Below are positions 7,732-16,625 of a DNA stretch of 64,000 nt, piece after piece. The stretch's first letter is position 1. The number at the start of each line of letters is the position of its first letter. Location: positions 2,914,001 to 2,978,000 of the forward strand of contig NC_014207.1 in assembly GCF_000093025.1 (NCBI RefSeq), in the 5' to 3' direction. The translations under genes were made by a program, and so were the position numbers. The notes under the pieces were generated by a model, which was not told the DNA's origin, made no database searches, and was given only the letters and a program-made list of their open reading frames with translations. The DNA is from Methylotenera versatilis 301. Lineage in GTDB: Bacteria; Pseudomonadota; Gammaproteobacteria; Burkholderiales; Methylophilaceae.

Positions 7732-10446
7732 CTAATGTTTGCTATTTGCCGCGACTAAACGTTTAAGCTCAGGCACGCAGGAGCCGCATTCTGTGCCGCA
7801 TTTCAGTTTATTTTGCAGGGTAATCAAATCTGCGCCTAGCTGTATGGTTTCGATAATATCGTTTTCCGCGACATCTAAACAATTGCAGATAATCTTACCG
7901 CGGCTGCGTTGTCCTGCTGGCGGGGTGCTAAGTGGTGCGAGTGCCCAGCGGCGAAGTTCTGCGGTAAACTCACCTGAAGTCATGACTTCTTTCAGCCAAT
8001 CGGTAGCGAGCGTTTCACCTACCAGGCGCACACCTGTGACTTCTGGCTTGCCGCTATCATTAGTGACTAAAATGCGTTTGCTTATGCCGCGTTTTGCATC
8101 TTGATAGTTGAGCAATGGCATGTCATCAGTCATCGCCAGTATTTGGTCAATCTGCTCTATCAATCCGCTTTCTGGCGCTTGTGTGTGGGCTGCTCGTAGA
8201 ATCAGCATGCCTACATGGTGTTCAGTTTTTCGACCAAATAAACCACAAGTCGCATAGTCAAAATTCGCTAATAAACCACGAACTTTTTCCAGCATGTCTA
8301 GGTTCTGAATGGTGCGCATCACGGTCATGCGCCACGGTAACTCTAGCTTTTCAATTTTAATTGCGGTGTGTTTAAGTTCTGGCTGTTTTGATGTTTTATC
8401 AAAAGTCGGCGGCATTAATGCATTCACGCCCAAGCCGTGCATGAACTGACTGCCCCAATGCATCGCTATAAAGGTTTGTGACGCTTGCACTTCATCAGAC
8501 AACTGCGCAGCCAGCACTAAACTACCGCGCTTATTGCTGACTTTGACGATGTCACCATTTTTGATTGAACGGCGCATCATGTCATCGGCGCTCATCTGTA
8601 TCACAGGCTCTTCGGCATGGTTAAACAGTTGCGCCACCGTACCTGTGCGGCTCATACCATGCCATTGGTCGCGTAAACGGCCTGTGAGCAAATGCAGTGG
8701 ATGGCGCGCATCAGTTTTATCTGCAGTGCCTTTGTAGATAGCATTGACAAACTGCGCCTTACCGTCTGGCTTTTGAAACACGCCATCAGTGTATAAACGC
8801 GCTGCGCCAGTAGTATCACCAGCCTTGAATGGCCATTGTTGTGGGCCTTGCTCGTTAAGCAAGCCGTAGCTTAAGCCGGTAATATCCAAATCTCGGCCAC
8901 GCGTGGTTTCGCGGTGTTCATTGAAGATTTCTTCAGTCGTTGTATATGGAAATAAGTTAGAACTCTTAGCCAAACGTTTTTCTAAACGTTGTGCAAAATC
9001 CACCATAATCGCCCAATCATGCCGCGCTTCCGCTGGTTTTGAAACTGCAGGATTCACACGAGTAATGCGACGCTCAGTATTAGTCACTGAGCCTTCTTTT
9101 TCGCCCCAAGTACTGGCAGGTAACAACACATCGGCATATTGATTGGTGTCGATATTGTTATACGCATCTTGCACCACCACTAACTCCGCGTTTTGTAGGG
9201 CGGCAATTACATTATTCACATCTGGCATAGAGTGTGCAGGATTGGTACAGGCAATCCAAATGGCTTTAATACTGCCGTCTTTCACGGCATCAAACATTTC
9301 AATCGCCGTTTTACCTGGCGTTGCTGGTACGCTTTCTACACCCCAAAACTTGGCAACTTCTGCGCGATGTTCTGGGTTTGCTAAATCGCGGTGAGCAGAT
9401 AATAAATTCGCCATGCCGCCAACTTCACGTCCGCCCATTGCGTTAGGTTGACCTGTCAGTGAGAATGGTCCAGCGCCGAGCTTACCAATTTGGCCTGTAG
9501 CTAAATGCAAGTTAATTAAGGCTGCATTTTTATCTGTGCCGTGTATGCTTTGATTCAAACCCATGCAGTACATAGAAAGGCTAGGGCCTTTACCAAACCA
9601 TTTAGCCGCCGTGATAATGTCCGCTTCTTTAATGCCACAAATGTCTGCCACCATTTTTGGTGTGTATTCACGCACGGTGTCTTTTAGCGCATCAAAGCCG
9701 TTGGTATGGGCATTGATGAAAGCCATGTCAAGCATGCCCTCCCACAGCAATACGTGCAACATGCCGTTATATAAAGCGACGTCAGTGCCCGGCAAAATAG
9801 CAAGGTGCAAATCTGCTGCTTGCGCAGTATCGGTACGACGCGGGTCAACCACGATAATTTTTAGATTTGGATTATTTTTCTTAGCATCTTCAATGCGGCG
9901 GAAAATAATAGGGTGCGCAAATGCGGTGTTTGAACCCGTGATGAATAAACATTCGGTAGAGTCTATATCTTCATAACAAGCTGGCGGCGCATCTGAACCC
10001 AGTGTGGCTTTGTAGCCCGTGACTGCAGAACTCATACAAAGACGTGAGTTAGTATCAACGTTATTAGTACCAATCAAACCCTTGGCGAGCTTGTTGAATA
10101 CATAATAATCTTCAGTTAGTAACTGACCTGAAATATAAAAAGCAACGGAATCAGGCCCGTGTTTTTCTATAGTTTGCGCAAATTGCTCAGTTAAGTAATT
10201 AAGCGAGTCGTCCCAAGAAACACGTTTGCGCGTTGCCTCACGCGTTAAACGCATCTCAGGATAAAGCAGGCGATTATCAAGCTTGGCAGTAAGATGCAGC
10301 GTAGCTCCTTTGGTGCATAAGCGCCCAAAGTTAGCGGGGTGATTAGGGTCACCTTTGATGTCAATAATCTTGTCATTTTGGCTAGATATGATGACACCAC
10401 AGCCAACGCCGCAGTAACAACAAGTCGATTTGGTTTCTTTAATCAC
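7732..10446 (-). CDS. nasA: Assimilatory nitrate reductase, molybdopterin catalytic subunit
   Basis: This cytoplasmic enzyme reduces nitrate to nitrite for nitrogen assimilation. The 904-residue protein starts with a 4Fe-4S motif CCYCGVGCGV and LCTKG, continues through the MopB oxidoreductase domain (NSRLCMSSAV carries the likely Mo-ligand Cys; GSNTAFAHPI follows) and the molydopterin-dinucleotide binding domain (HLLTGRLRDQWHGMSRTG). It ends in a BFD-type [2Fe-2S] domain with CNCLDV and CGTECGSCVPEL near the C-terminus. The fused BFD domain is usual for the NasA/NarB group that takes electrons from a flavoprotein or NAD(P)H partner. It is the last gene of the nitrate locus, 67 bases after nirD. 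Confidence 0.95.
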   Translation of the reverse strand: MIKETKSTCCYCGVGCGVIISSQNDKIIDIKGDPNHPANFGRLCTKGATLHLTAKLDNRLLYPEMRLTREATRKRVSWDDSLNYLTEQFAQTIEKHGPDSVAFYISGQLLTEDYYVFNKLAKGLIGTNNVDTNSRLCMSSAVTGYKATLGSDAPPACYEDIDSTECLFITGSNTAFAHPIIFRRIEDAKKNNPNLKIIVVDPRRTDTAQAADLHLAILPGTDVALYNGMLHVLLWEGMLDMAFINAHTNGFDALKDTVREYTPKMVADICGIKEADIITAAKWFGKGPSLSMYCMGLNQSIHGTDKNAALINLHLATGQIGKLGAGPFSLTGQPNAMGGREVGGMANLLSAHRDLANPEHRAEVAKFWGVESVPATPGKTAIEMFDAVKDGSIKAIWIACTNPAHSMPDVNNVIAALQNAELVVVQDAYNNIDTNQYADVLLPASTWGEKEGSVTNTERRITRVNPAVSKPAEARHDWAIMVDFAQRLEKRLAKSSNLFPYTTTEEIFNEHRETTRGRDLDITGLSYGLLNEQGPQQWPFKAGDTTGAARLYTDGVFQKPDGKAQFVNAIYKGTADKTDARHPLHLLTGRLRDQWHGMSRTGTVAQLFNHAEEPVIQMSADDMMRRSIKNGDIVKVSNKRGSLVLAAQLSDEVQASQTFIAMHWGSQFMHGLGVNALMPPTFDKTSKQPELKHTAIKIEKLELPWRMTVMRTIQNLDMLEKVRGLLANFDYATCGLFGRKTEHHVGMLILRAAHTQAPESGLIEQIDQILAMTDDMPLLNYQDAKRGISKRILVTNDSGKPEVTGVRLVGETLATDWLKEVMTSGEFTAELRRWALAPLSTPPAGQRSRGKIICNCLDVAENDIIETIQLGADLITLQNKLKCGTECGSCVPELKRLVAANSKH

Positions 10447-10513
10447 TTTTAGCTGAACTTTAAATTTGGTTCTTTTAGGAATGTGAGTCTTAGTTAGGCT
10501 AGTTCTAATTTGA

Positions 10514-10843
10514 CTAGTTCTTTAACTCTAGGTACACAACGCCATCTTCAACTTTGGTGTTAAAACACGCGGTTTCACCAACATCTGGCTCTTCTGCTTT
10601 GCCATCGACTAAACTGATTTTCCAGCTATGTAGCGGGCAAGCAATTTTATCGCCATATACGATGCCTTCTGACAATGGACCACCTTTATGTGGACAGCTG
10701 TTATTGACGGCCAATATGCGGTCATCTTCTAAACGGAATACGCCAATATCAATGCTGACATTGTCTTTGTTTGTTGTGCGAACTACGCGTGCGCCTAATT
10801 TTGGAATGTCTTCAAATGGCGCTACTTTTACCCAATTACTCAT
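10514..10843 (-). CDS. nirD: Nitrite reductase small subunit NirD
   Basis: A 109-residue Rieske-fold subunit that pairs with NirB for NADH-dependent reduction of nitrite to ammonium. The [2Fe-2S] ligands are present as CPHKGGPL (near residue 46) and CPLHSW (near residue 64); many NirD proteins have lost them, so this one may carry a real cluster. In the transcript it lies between the PP2C/kinase gene and nasA, and is separated from nirB by two genes. Confidence 0.92.
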   Translation of the reverse strand: MSNWVKVAPFEDIPKLGARVVRTTNKDNVSIDIGVFRLEDDRILAVNNSCPHKGGPLSEGIVYGDKIACPLHSWKISLVDGKAEEPDVGETACFNTKVEDGVVYLELKN

Positions 10844-10866
10844 GATTTTTTGACCTTAATTCAAGC

Positions 10867-12561
10867 TTACGAAACAACTAATAAATAAATTAACAACAAA
10901 TTAACAACAAATGAAAAAATTGCGATCCACTGCCATTTAACTAATCTGGCACGTGCAATAAGCGGCGTGCGTGCTGGCGCCAAAATTGGCTTTAACTCGC
11001 CATGTTCAAGTGCTAACAGCATCTCTTCTGCTGTTTCAAAACGCACCTTTATATCTCGCGCAATGGCTTTAAGAATAATATTCTCTAGCCAATATGGTAT
11101 GTCTGGCCTATATCTTGTCGGTGGAATCGGCTCACCAAATTTTGGACGTTGAAACGGTTCAATCTCACCGTGCGGATATTTACGTGTAAGCAAATAATAA
11201 AGCGTGACACCTGCTGCATAAATATCACTCTGCACTGTGGCTGGCGTACCATCAAATAACTCTGGTGCCATAAAGCTTGGTGTACCAGGGTTTTGCGTCA
11301 TCTCCGTGGCAACAATCATACTACTTAAGGCTACACCTAAATCCAAAATACGCAATCGTTGATCCGTCGCTTGGTGAATGTTATCAGGCTTAATATCTCG
11401 ATGTACGATATTGAGCCTGTGCAACGCAGCAATACCGCGTAACAAATCAATACCGACTTTAGCCACGCCCGCTACAGTGAAATGATGCCCGCTATCTAAG
11501 CGCTGTTGTAGTGTCGAGCCTTCATGCCAGCTCATCACGTAATAAAGCTTGCTGCGTTTCTCTGCGGCTACTGGAAATACTTGCGGCACGTATTGAGAAA
11601 CTACCCGCTTTGCCAGCCACTCCTCATTAAGCAAACAATTACAACTATCGACATCATTGGCTAATAAGGGCTGCAATGTTTTTAATACAAAAAGCTGCCG
11701 ACTGTTAAGGTGACGAACTTTGTATAGCAAACTTGCACGAGACTCATATAAAACTTCGGTCACCTCAAAGTCGTCTATGGTTTCGCCTACCTGCAATTTA
11801 TTTGGCACAACTAGGTGTTTACCGTCAGCTAACAACTCAGAAAGGGTTTCTTCGCCAAGTTGCGTAATTCTAGCGGCAACCGCCGTGCTGTTATCGGCGC
11901 TACCTTTTTCAATGGCTAATTTGGTGAGTTCGTCGCAAATCATTTGCGGACTATCATAAAGCGCCATCGTTTTATGAATATTTTGCTCGCCCAATACATC
12001 CCAAACACCATCGCTCATCAAAGCAAATACATCACCGACTTGAAGCGTACCATCCGCATAATCCACTTCTAAATGTCGATCTAAACCAACCGCGCGCTTT
12101 AAAACATGGCGCATTTCAGGTCTATCCCACACGTGGTCAGTAGTGAGTTGCTTTAACTTGCCATCTCTCAGCAAATAAATACGCGTATCGCCCACATGAG
12201 CTGAATAATAACGCTGCCCGCGCAACACCAATAGTGAAAGCGTCGTCGCCATACCTACCATATCGCGGTTTGCATTCGCTTGTGCGATTAACCAGCGATT
12301 GGCCGCTGTGAGCACTTTATCTAACGCCGTCAGTGGTTCCCATGTGTCTGGCGTGGCGTAGTAATCTGAGGTCACCGTGCGCATGGTCATTTCAGAGGCT
12401 TCGCCACCACCCGCGTTACCACTGACACCATCCGCCACCGCCAACAGTGCACCCTTGATGCTTAACTGCGCACTCGCTGGGGTGACCACACCCACGTAAT
12501 CTTCATTACGTGCGCGCGGACCAGTTAGGCTTGATTGGCCTATTTCAAATTTTAATGACAT
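10867..12561 (-). CDS. Fused PP2C-type phosphatase and Ser/Thr protein kinase
   Basis: The 564-residue protein joins a PP2C phosphatase (about residues 1-240) to a eukaryotic-type kinase (about 265-530) and a single C-terminal membrane helix (IAIFSFVVNLLLIYLLVV). Phosphatase motifs are VADGVSGNAGGGEASEMT, VGDTRIYLLRDG and LMSDGVWDVLG. Kinase motifs are the lysine in FVLKTLQP, HRDIKPDN, DLGVAL in place of DFG, and GTPSFMAPE. The glycine loop is degenerate (LYESRASLLYK). Similar fusions are known in nitrate-assimilation operons of other proteobacteria; the substrate is unknown. It is embedded between the transporter gene and nirD, 24 bases before nirD. Confidence 0.9.
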   Translation of the reverse strand: MSLKFEIGQSSLTGPRARNEDYVGVVTPASAQLSIKGALLAVADGVSGNAGGGEASEMTMRTVTSDYYATPDTWEPLTALDKVLTAANRWLIAQANANRDMVGMATTLSLLVLRGQRYYSAHVGDTRIYLLRDGKLKQLTTDHVWDRPEMRHVLKRAVGLDRHLEVDYADGTLQVGDVFALMSDGVWDVLGEQNIHKTMALYDSPQMICDELTKLAIEKGSADNSTAVAARITQLGEETLSELLADGKHLVVPNKLQVGETIDDFEVTEVLYESRASLLYKVRHLNSRQLFVLKTLQPLLANDVDSCNCLLNEEWLAKRVVSQYVPQVFPVAAEKRSKLYYVMSWHEGSTLQQRLDSGHHFTVAGVAKVGIDLLRGIAALHRLNIVHRDIKPDNIHQATDQRLRILDLGVALSSMIVATEMTQNPGTPSFMAPELFDGTPATVQSDIYAAGVTLYYLLTRKYPHGEIEPFQRPKFGEPIPPTRYRPDIPYWLENIILKAIARDIKVRFETAEEMLLALEHGELKPILAPARTPLIARARLVKWQWIAIFSFVVNLLLIYLLVVS

Positions 12562-12593
12562 TGGGTTATTTTACAGCGCTATTATTACTCAAC

Positions 12594-13802
12594 TTAAACT
12601 TTGGCTGTTGTCACACTACCCCAAGTGGTTCTCCATCTAGTTTTCACACCTGTTAGACCTATCATGGCTAGCACAGCCAAGCCCGCAAATATCAACAAAC
12701 CAACTTGGTAATTACCATGTGTTTGTTTAAAGTAGCCTAAACTTGCCGCAAGGTAGAATCCACCTACACCGCCAGCCATACCAACCAAGCCAGTCATCAC
12801 ACCGATTTCTTTTCGGAAACGTTGTGGTACTAATTGGAATACAGCACCATTACCCATACCTAGAATCGCCATCACAGGAATAATAATCGCAAGTGCTAAT
12901 TGATAAGTCGGTTGACCAAAACTCATAATCACTAGCAAAACAGCTGCAATGCTGTACATAGTCAATAGTGTGCGAACACCACCAATACGATCGGCTACCA
13001 TGCCGCCAATTGGGCGAACTAGCGAGCCAGCAAATACACATGCCGCCGTACAGTAACCTGCTTTAACTGCGCCTAAGCTGTAAAGGTCATTAAAGTAGAT
13101 GGTCAGTGATGAAGCCAAGCCAACGAAACCACCAAAGGTTACGCTGTAAAAGAACATAAACCACCAAGCGTCTTTGTCCTTCAGAATAGCCACGTATTGG
13201 CTGAGTGACTTAGCTGGTGGTGCATCTGGGCTGTCTTTTGCAAAAATGATGTAAACAAACATCGCAATACCAAGCGGAATTAACGCCAAACCAAACACAT
13301 TATTCCAACCATAAGCGACTGCTAGAGTTGGTGCAAATAATGCAGCAAACACGGTACCTGAGTTACCAGCACCAGCAATACCTAGCGCGGTACCTTGATG
13401 CTCTGGCGGATACCAGCGGCTTGCTAGTGGCAAAGCAACAGCAAACGCCGCACCAGCAAAACCCAAACCTATGCCCAACATTAACGCTTGTTGGAAATTT
13501 TGTATGCCGTGCAACCAAGCCACTAGCAAACTTAAAATCACAATAATTTGACCGATTAAACCAGCCATTTTTGGTTTGATTTGATCAACCAACACCCCCA
13601 TGACAATACGTAACAGTGCGCCGGCCAATACTGGCGTTGCCACCATCAAACCTTTTTGTGCAGGTGACAAATGTAAATCAGCCGCGATTTGCACCGCTAA
13701 TGGCCCAAGTAATACCCACACCATAAAGCTTAAATCAAAGTATAGAAACGCTGAAAACAGCGTTGGTTTATGTCCTACTTGCCAAAAACTTTTTTGCATC
13801 AT
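12594..13802 (-). CDS. narK: MFS nitrate/nitrite transporter
   Basis: A 402-residue protein with about 12 membrane helices, of the NarK/NasA nitrate-nitrite porter family. Visible family features are the glycine-rich signature GIAGAGNSGTVFAALFAPTLA in TM5 (a run within residues 140-160) and the paired TM11 motif GLVGMAGGVGGFYLAASLG. It probably imports nitrate or exchanges nitrite across the inner membrane, alongside the NrtABC system of the same locus. It lies 32 bases upstream of the kinase gene and follows nirB after a stem-loop spacer. Confidence 0.92.
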   Translation of the reverse strand: MMQKSFWQVGHKPTLFSAFLYFDLSFMVWVLLGPLAVQIAADLHLSPAQKGLMVATPVLAGALLRIVMGVLVDQIKPKMAGLIGQIIVILSLLVAWLHGIQNFQQALMLGIGLGFAGAAFAVALPLASRWYPPEHQGTALGIAGAGNSGTVFAALFAPTLAVAYGWNNVFGLALIPLGIAMFVYIIFAKDSPDAPPAKSLSQYVAILKDKDAWWFMFFYSVTFGGFVGLASSLTIYFNDLYSLGAVKAGYCTAACVFAGSLVRPIGGMVADRIGGVRTLLTMYSIAAVLLVIMSFGQPTYQLALAIIIPVMAILGMGNGAVFQLVPQRFRKEIGVMTGLVGMAGGVGGFYLAASLGYFKQTHGNYQVGLLIFAGLAVLAMIGLTGVKTRWRTTWGSVTTAKV

Positions 13803-13857
13803 ATTTCCTTTTTGAACTCATTATCTTGTTACGTAACACATGACAACTTTTACCATT

Positions 13858-13900
13858 CTCACGTAGCATCTAGATAATTCAAGTCGAGATGCCACGTGAG
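13858..13900 (-). other. Intra-operon stem-loop between nirB and the nitrate transporter gene
   Basis: The arms CTCACGTaGCATCT (13858-13871) and AGATGCcACGTGAG (13887-13900) pair with one mismatch around a 15-base loop. There is no T run on the minus strand after it, so it is unlikely to be a terminator. An RNA-processing or stability hairpin is a reasonable guess. Confidence 0.55.
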
Positions 13901-13949
13901 TGAAATAGGGCGAACTTAAGTCCGACCTTCCATTGCTGTTAGCAGGTTT

Positions 13950-16379
13950 TTAAACCTCAATAATCTCAAACTCTTTATGCTTATCACGATTTTTTACCCG
14001 CTCAGCCCAAGGGTCTACAGAACCTTGTAAGGTATAAATCAAGCGCTCATAAGCAGCTTTACGGCCTTCTACATCTTCGAGTATGCGTTGTTTTACATAC
14101 TCCAAACCTACACGCTCCAACCAATGCACAGTGCGGTCTAAGTAGCGAGCTTCTTCACGGTAAACCTGAATGAAAGCACCTGAATACTCCAGTACTTCGT
14201 CAGACGTTTTTACCTTACATAAGAATTGTGCAGCCTCGGTTTTGATACCACCGTTACCACCTACATAGATTTCCCAACCTGAATCCACCGCAATAATACC
14301 AACGTCCTTAATGCCAGATTCTGCACAGTTACGCGGGCAACCTGAAACAGCAAATTTAACTTTATGTGGGGCCCACATGTGGTCAAATGCTTTTTCAATA
14401 TCAATACCCATTTGCGTAGAATTTTGCGTACCAAAGCGACAGAACTCACTACCCACGCAGGTTTTAACCGTACGAATACTTTTGCCGTAAGCGTAGCCAG
14501 AAGGCATATCTAAATCTGCCCACATATCGACCAGGTCTTCTTTTTTCACGCCGAGCAAGTCAATACGCTGACCACCTGTGACCTTCACCATAGGCACTGC
14601 ATACTTATCCGCCACATCGGCGATTTTGCGCAGTTGATCTGGTGTAGTCACGCCACCATACATACGCGGAATCACTGAATAAGTACCATCTTTTTGAATA
14701 TTGGCGTGCACACGCTCATTAATAAAGCGTGATTGCGGATCATCTTGAGCCTCATGTGGCCAAGTAGAAAGCAAGTAATAATTCAGTGCTGGTCGGCAAG
14801 TTGCGCAACCGTTTGGCGTGCGCCATCCCATGCCCTTCATCGCATCTGGAATGTTTAAATATTTGTGTGTGCGAATTTCTGCACGAACCTCTTCATGATT
14901 CCTATCGGTACAGCCGCAAACCGCTTTGCTGGTTGACGGTGGTGCATAACCACCACCTAAAGTCGAAGCTAAAATCTGCTCAACTAGGCCAACGCATGAA
15001 CCACAGCTTGAACCTGCTTTAGTTTGTTTTTTCACATCATCAATAGTGAATAAACCTTGGTCTTGAATCGCTTTGACGATAGTGCCTTTGCACACGCCAT
15101 TACAACCACATACTTCCATTTCATTGGTCATGGTAGATGCTTGGTTTTGACCTTGATGACCGGTATCACCAATCGCAGATGGGCCAAACATTAAGTGATC
15201 ACGAATCTCATGGATAGGCTTGCCATCCCTAAGCATTTGAAAATACCACGAACCGTCCGTGGTATCCCCATAAAGCACGCCACCAACGATTTTGTCGTTT
15301 TTGATGATGAGTTTTTTGTATACCCCACCAACTGCATCGTGCAAAACAATCTCTTCTGTTTCTTCGTCACCAGTGAAGTCGCCAGCACTGAACAAATCAA
15401 TCCCTGTCACTTTTAACTTTGTAGAGGTCACAGAACCTTTATATAAACCAATACCAAAATTAGCCAAATGTGTTGCGCAAACTTTTGCCATTTCAAACAA
15501 TGGCGCAACTAAACCGTATGAAATACCGCGATGCGCAACGCATTCGCCCACGGCATACACACGTGGATCGAAAGTCTGCATGGTGTCATTCACCACCACA
15601 CCTTTGTCACAGTGGATACCAGCAGATTCAGCGAGTGCGAAATTAGGACGAATACCAACAGCCAATACTAATAAATCAGCAGGTAATTCAAAACCTTCTT
15701 TAAAACGAACCGCTTTAACACGACCGCTTTCATCACCAACGATAGTTTCCGTATTGGTAGACAGATGGAATTTAAGACCCTTAGCTTCTAAAGATTTTTG
15801 CAGCATGATGCCTGCAGTTTTATCTAATTGCTTCTCTAATAACCATTCGTTTCTATGAATGACAGTCACATCCATACCTTGAATACTTAAGCCATTAGCG
15901 GCTTCTAAACCAAGCAACCCACCACCCACTACGACAGCATGTTTGTATTTTTTTGCAGCGGCGATCATGTCGTTAGTATCTTTAATGTCGCGATATCCCA
16001 AAACGCCTTCAAGCTGATTGCCTGGAATCGGCGGCATAAATGGTTTTGAACCAGTAGCCAAAAGCAAGCGGTCATATTCCGCACTGGTACCATCTTCAGC
16101 ATAAACCACGCGGTTTTTACGATCAATTTTGTTGATGCGCGCATTGGTATGCAGCGTAATGTTATGTTCAGCATACCATTCACGCGTATTTAGAATAATA
16201 TCGTCAATCGTTTGCTCGTTCGCCAACACTGGCGATAGCATGATGCGATTGTAGTTAGGATAAGGCTCATCGCCAAACACGGTAATATCGTAGATATCAG
16301 GTGCAATTTTCAGCAACTCTTCTACTGTACGCATGCCCGCCATGCCGTTACCAACTACTACTAATTTCATTTTTTGCAT
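13950..16379 (-). CDS. nirB: NAD(P)H-dependent nitrite reductase, large subunit
   Basis: NirB reduces nitrite to ammonium with six electrons from NADH in the cytosol. The 809-residue protein has an N-terminal FAD/NAD domain (VVGNGMAGMRTVEEL and VVVGGGLLGLEAANGL), a BFD [2Fe-2S] domain (CGCNGVCKGT and CGSCVGLVEQ, residues about 420-475), a second Cys-rich BFD-like block (CGCTDRN and CATCRPALNYY), and the sulfite/nitrite reductase domain. The siroheme-4Fe4S ligands appear as CVGSEFCRFG and SGCPRNCAESG. The start at 16379 is preceded by a long leader carrying a sigma-54-like promoter (16442-16457) and a TGCACC-type dyad (16546-16585). Confidence 0.96.
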   Translation of the reverse strand: MQKMKLVVVGNGMAGMRTVEELLKIAPDIYDITVFGDEPYPNYNRIMLSPVLANEQTIDDIILNTREWYAEHNITLHTNARINKIDRKNRVVYAEDGTSAEYDRLLLATGSKPFMPPIPGNQLEGVLGYRDIKDTNDMIAAAKKYKHAVVVGGGLLGLEAANGLSIQGMDVTVIHRNEWLLEKQLDKTAGIMLQKSLEAKGLKFHLSTNTETIVGDESGRVKAVRFKEGFELPADLLVLAVGIRPNFALAESAGIHCDKGVVVNDTMQTFDPRVYAVGECVAHRGISYGLVAPLFEMAKVCATHLANFGIGLYKGSVTSTKLKVTGIDLFSAGDFTGDEETEEIVLHDAVGGVYKKLIIKNDKIVGGVLYGDTTDGSWYFQMLRDGKPIHEIRDHLMFGPSAIGDTGHQGQNQASTMTNEMEVCGCNGVCKGTIVKAIQDQGLFTIDDVKKQTKAGSSCGSCVGLVEQILASTLGGGYAPPSTSKAVCGCTDRNHEEVRAEIRTHKYLNIPDAMKGMGWRTPNGCATCRPALNYYLLSTWPHEAQDDPQSRFINERVHANIQKDGTYSVIPRMYGGVTTPDQLRKIADVADKYAVPMVKVTGGQRIDLLGVKKEDLVDMWADLDMPSGYAYGKSIRTVKTCVGSEFCRFGTQNSTQMGIDIEKAFDHMWAPHKVKFAVSGCPRNCAESGIKDVGIIAVDSGWEIYVGGNGGIKTEAAQFLCKVKTSDEVLEYSGAFIQVYREEARYLDRTVHWLERVGLEYVKQRILEDVEGRKAAYERLIYTLQGSVDPWAERVKNRDKHKEFEIIEV

Positions 16380-16441
16380 AATTCAATCATCTTTTCAGTT
16401 AGATTTTTTGGTGCATTAATTCAAAGTCACAGACCCATAAA

Positions 16442-16457
16442 AGCAATATCTATACCA
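16442..16457 (-). promoter_or_regulatory. Predicted sigma-54 promoter of nirB
   Basis: On the minus strand TGGTAT-N5-TTGCT has GG and GC at the -24/-12 spacing. One base deviates from the TGGCAY consensus. The predicted start of transcription is near 16431, about 50 bases before nirB. Confidence 0.55.
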
Positions 16458-16545
16458 ATAAACAAGAGAATTTAAATCTCATTTAAATACAAATGCTTAT
16501 GTTTATATATTTAATAAATCAACTTTGAATTAAGCCCACAAACGT

Positions 16546-16585
16546 ACTTATGCACCAAAATGGAAATCCATCATGGTGCATAAGT
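16546..16585. promoter_or_regulatory. TGCACC/GGTGCA dyad, putative NtrC enhancer of nirB
   Basis: Perfect 12-bp arms ACTTATGCACCA (16546-16557) and TGGTGCATAAGT (16574-16585) flank a spacer that itself holds ATGG-N4-CCAT. TGCACC and GGTGCA are the conserved halves of NtrC sites. The dyad lies about 90-140 bases upstream of the predicted sigma-54 promoter. It could also fold as a hairpin after the porin gene. Confidence 0.55.
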
Positions 16586-16625
16586 AACTAAACATAATTG
16601 TTTTTTAAACTGATATTAAATCGCC

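Noticed and set aside
15292-15858. A 188-codon plus-strand frame inside nirB
   Set aside because: Antisense to well-conserved NirB sequence, without a start signal.
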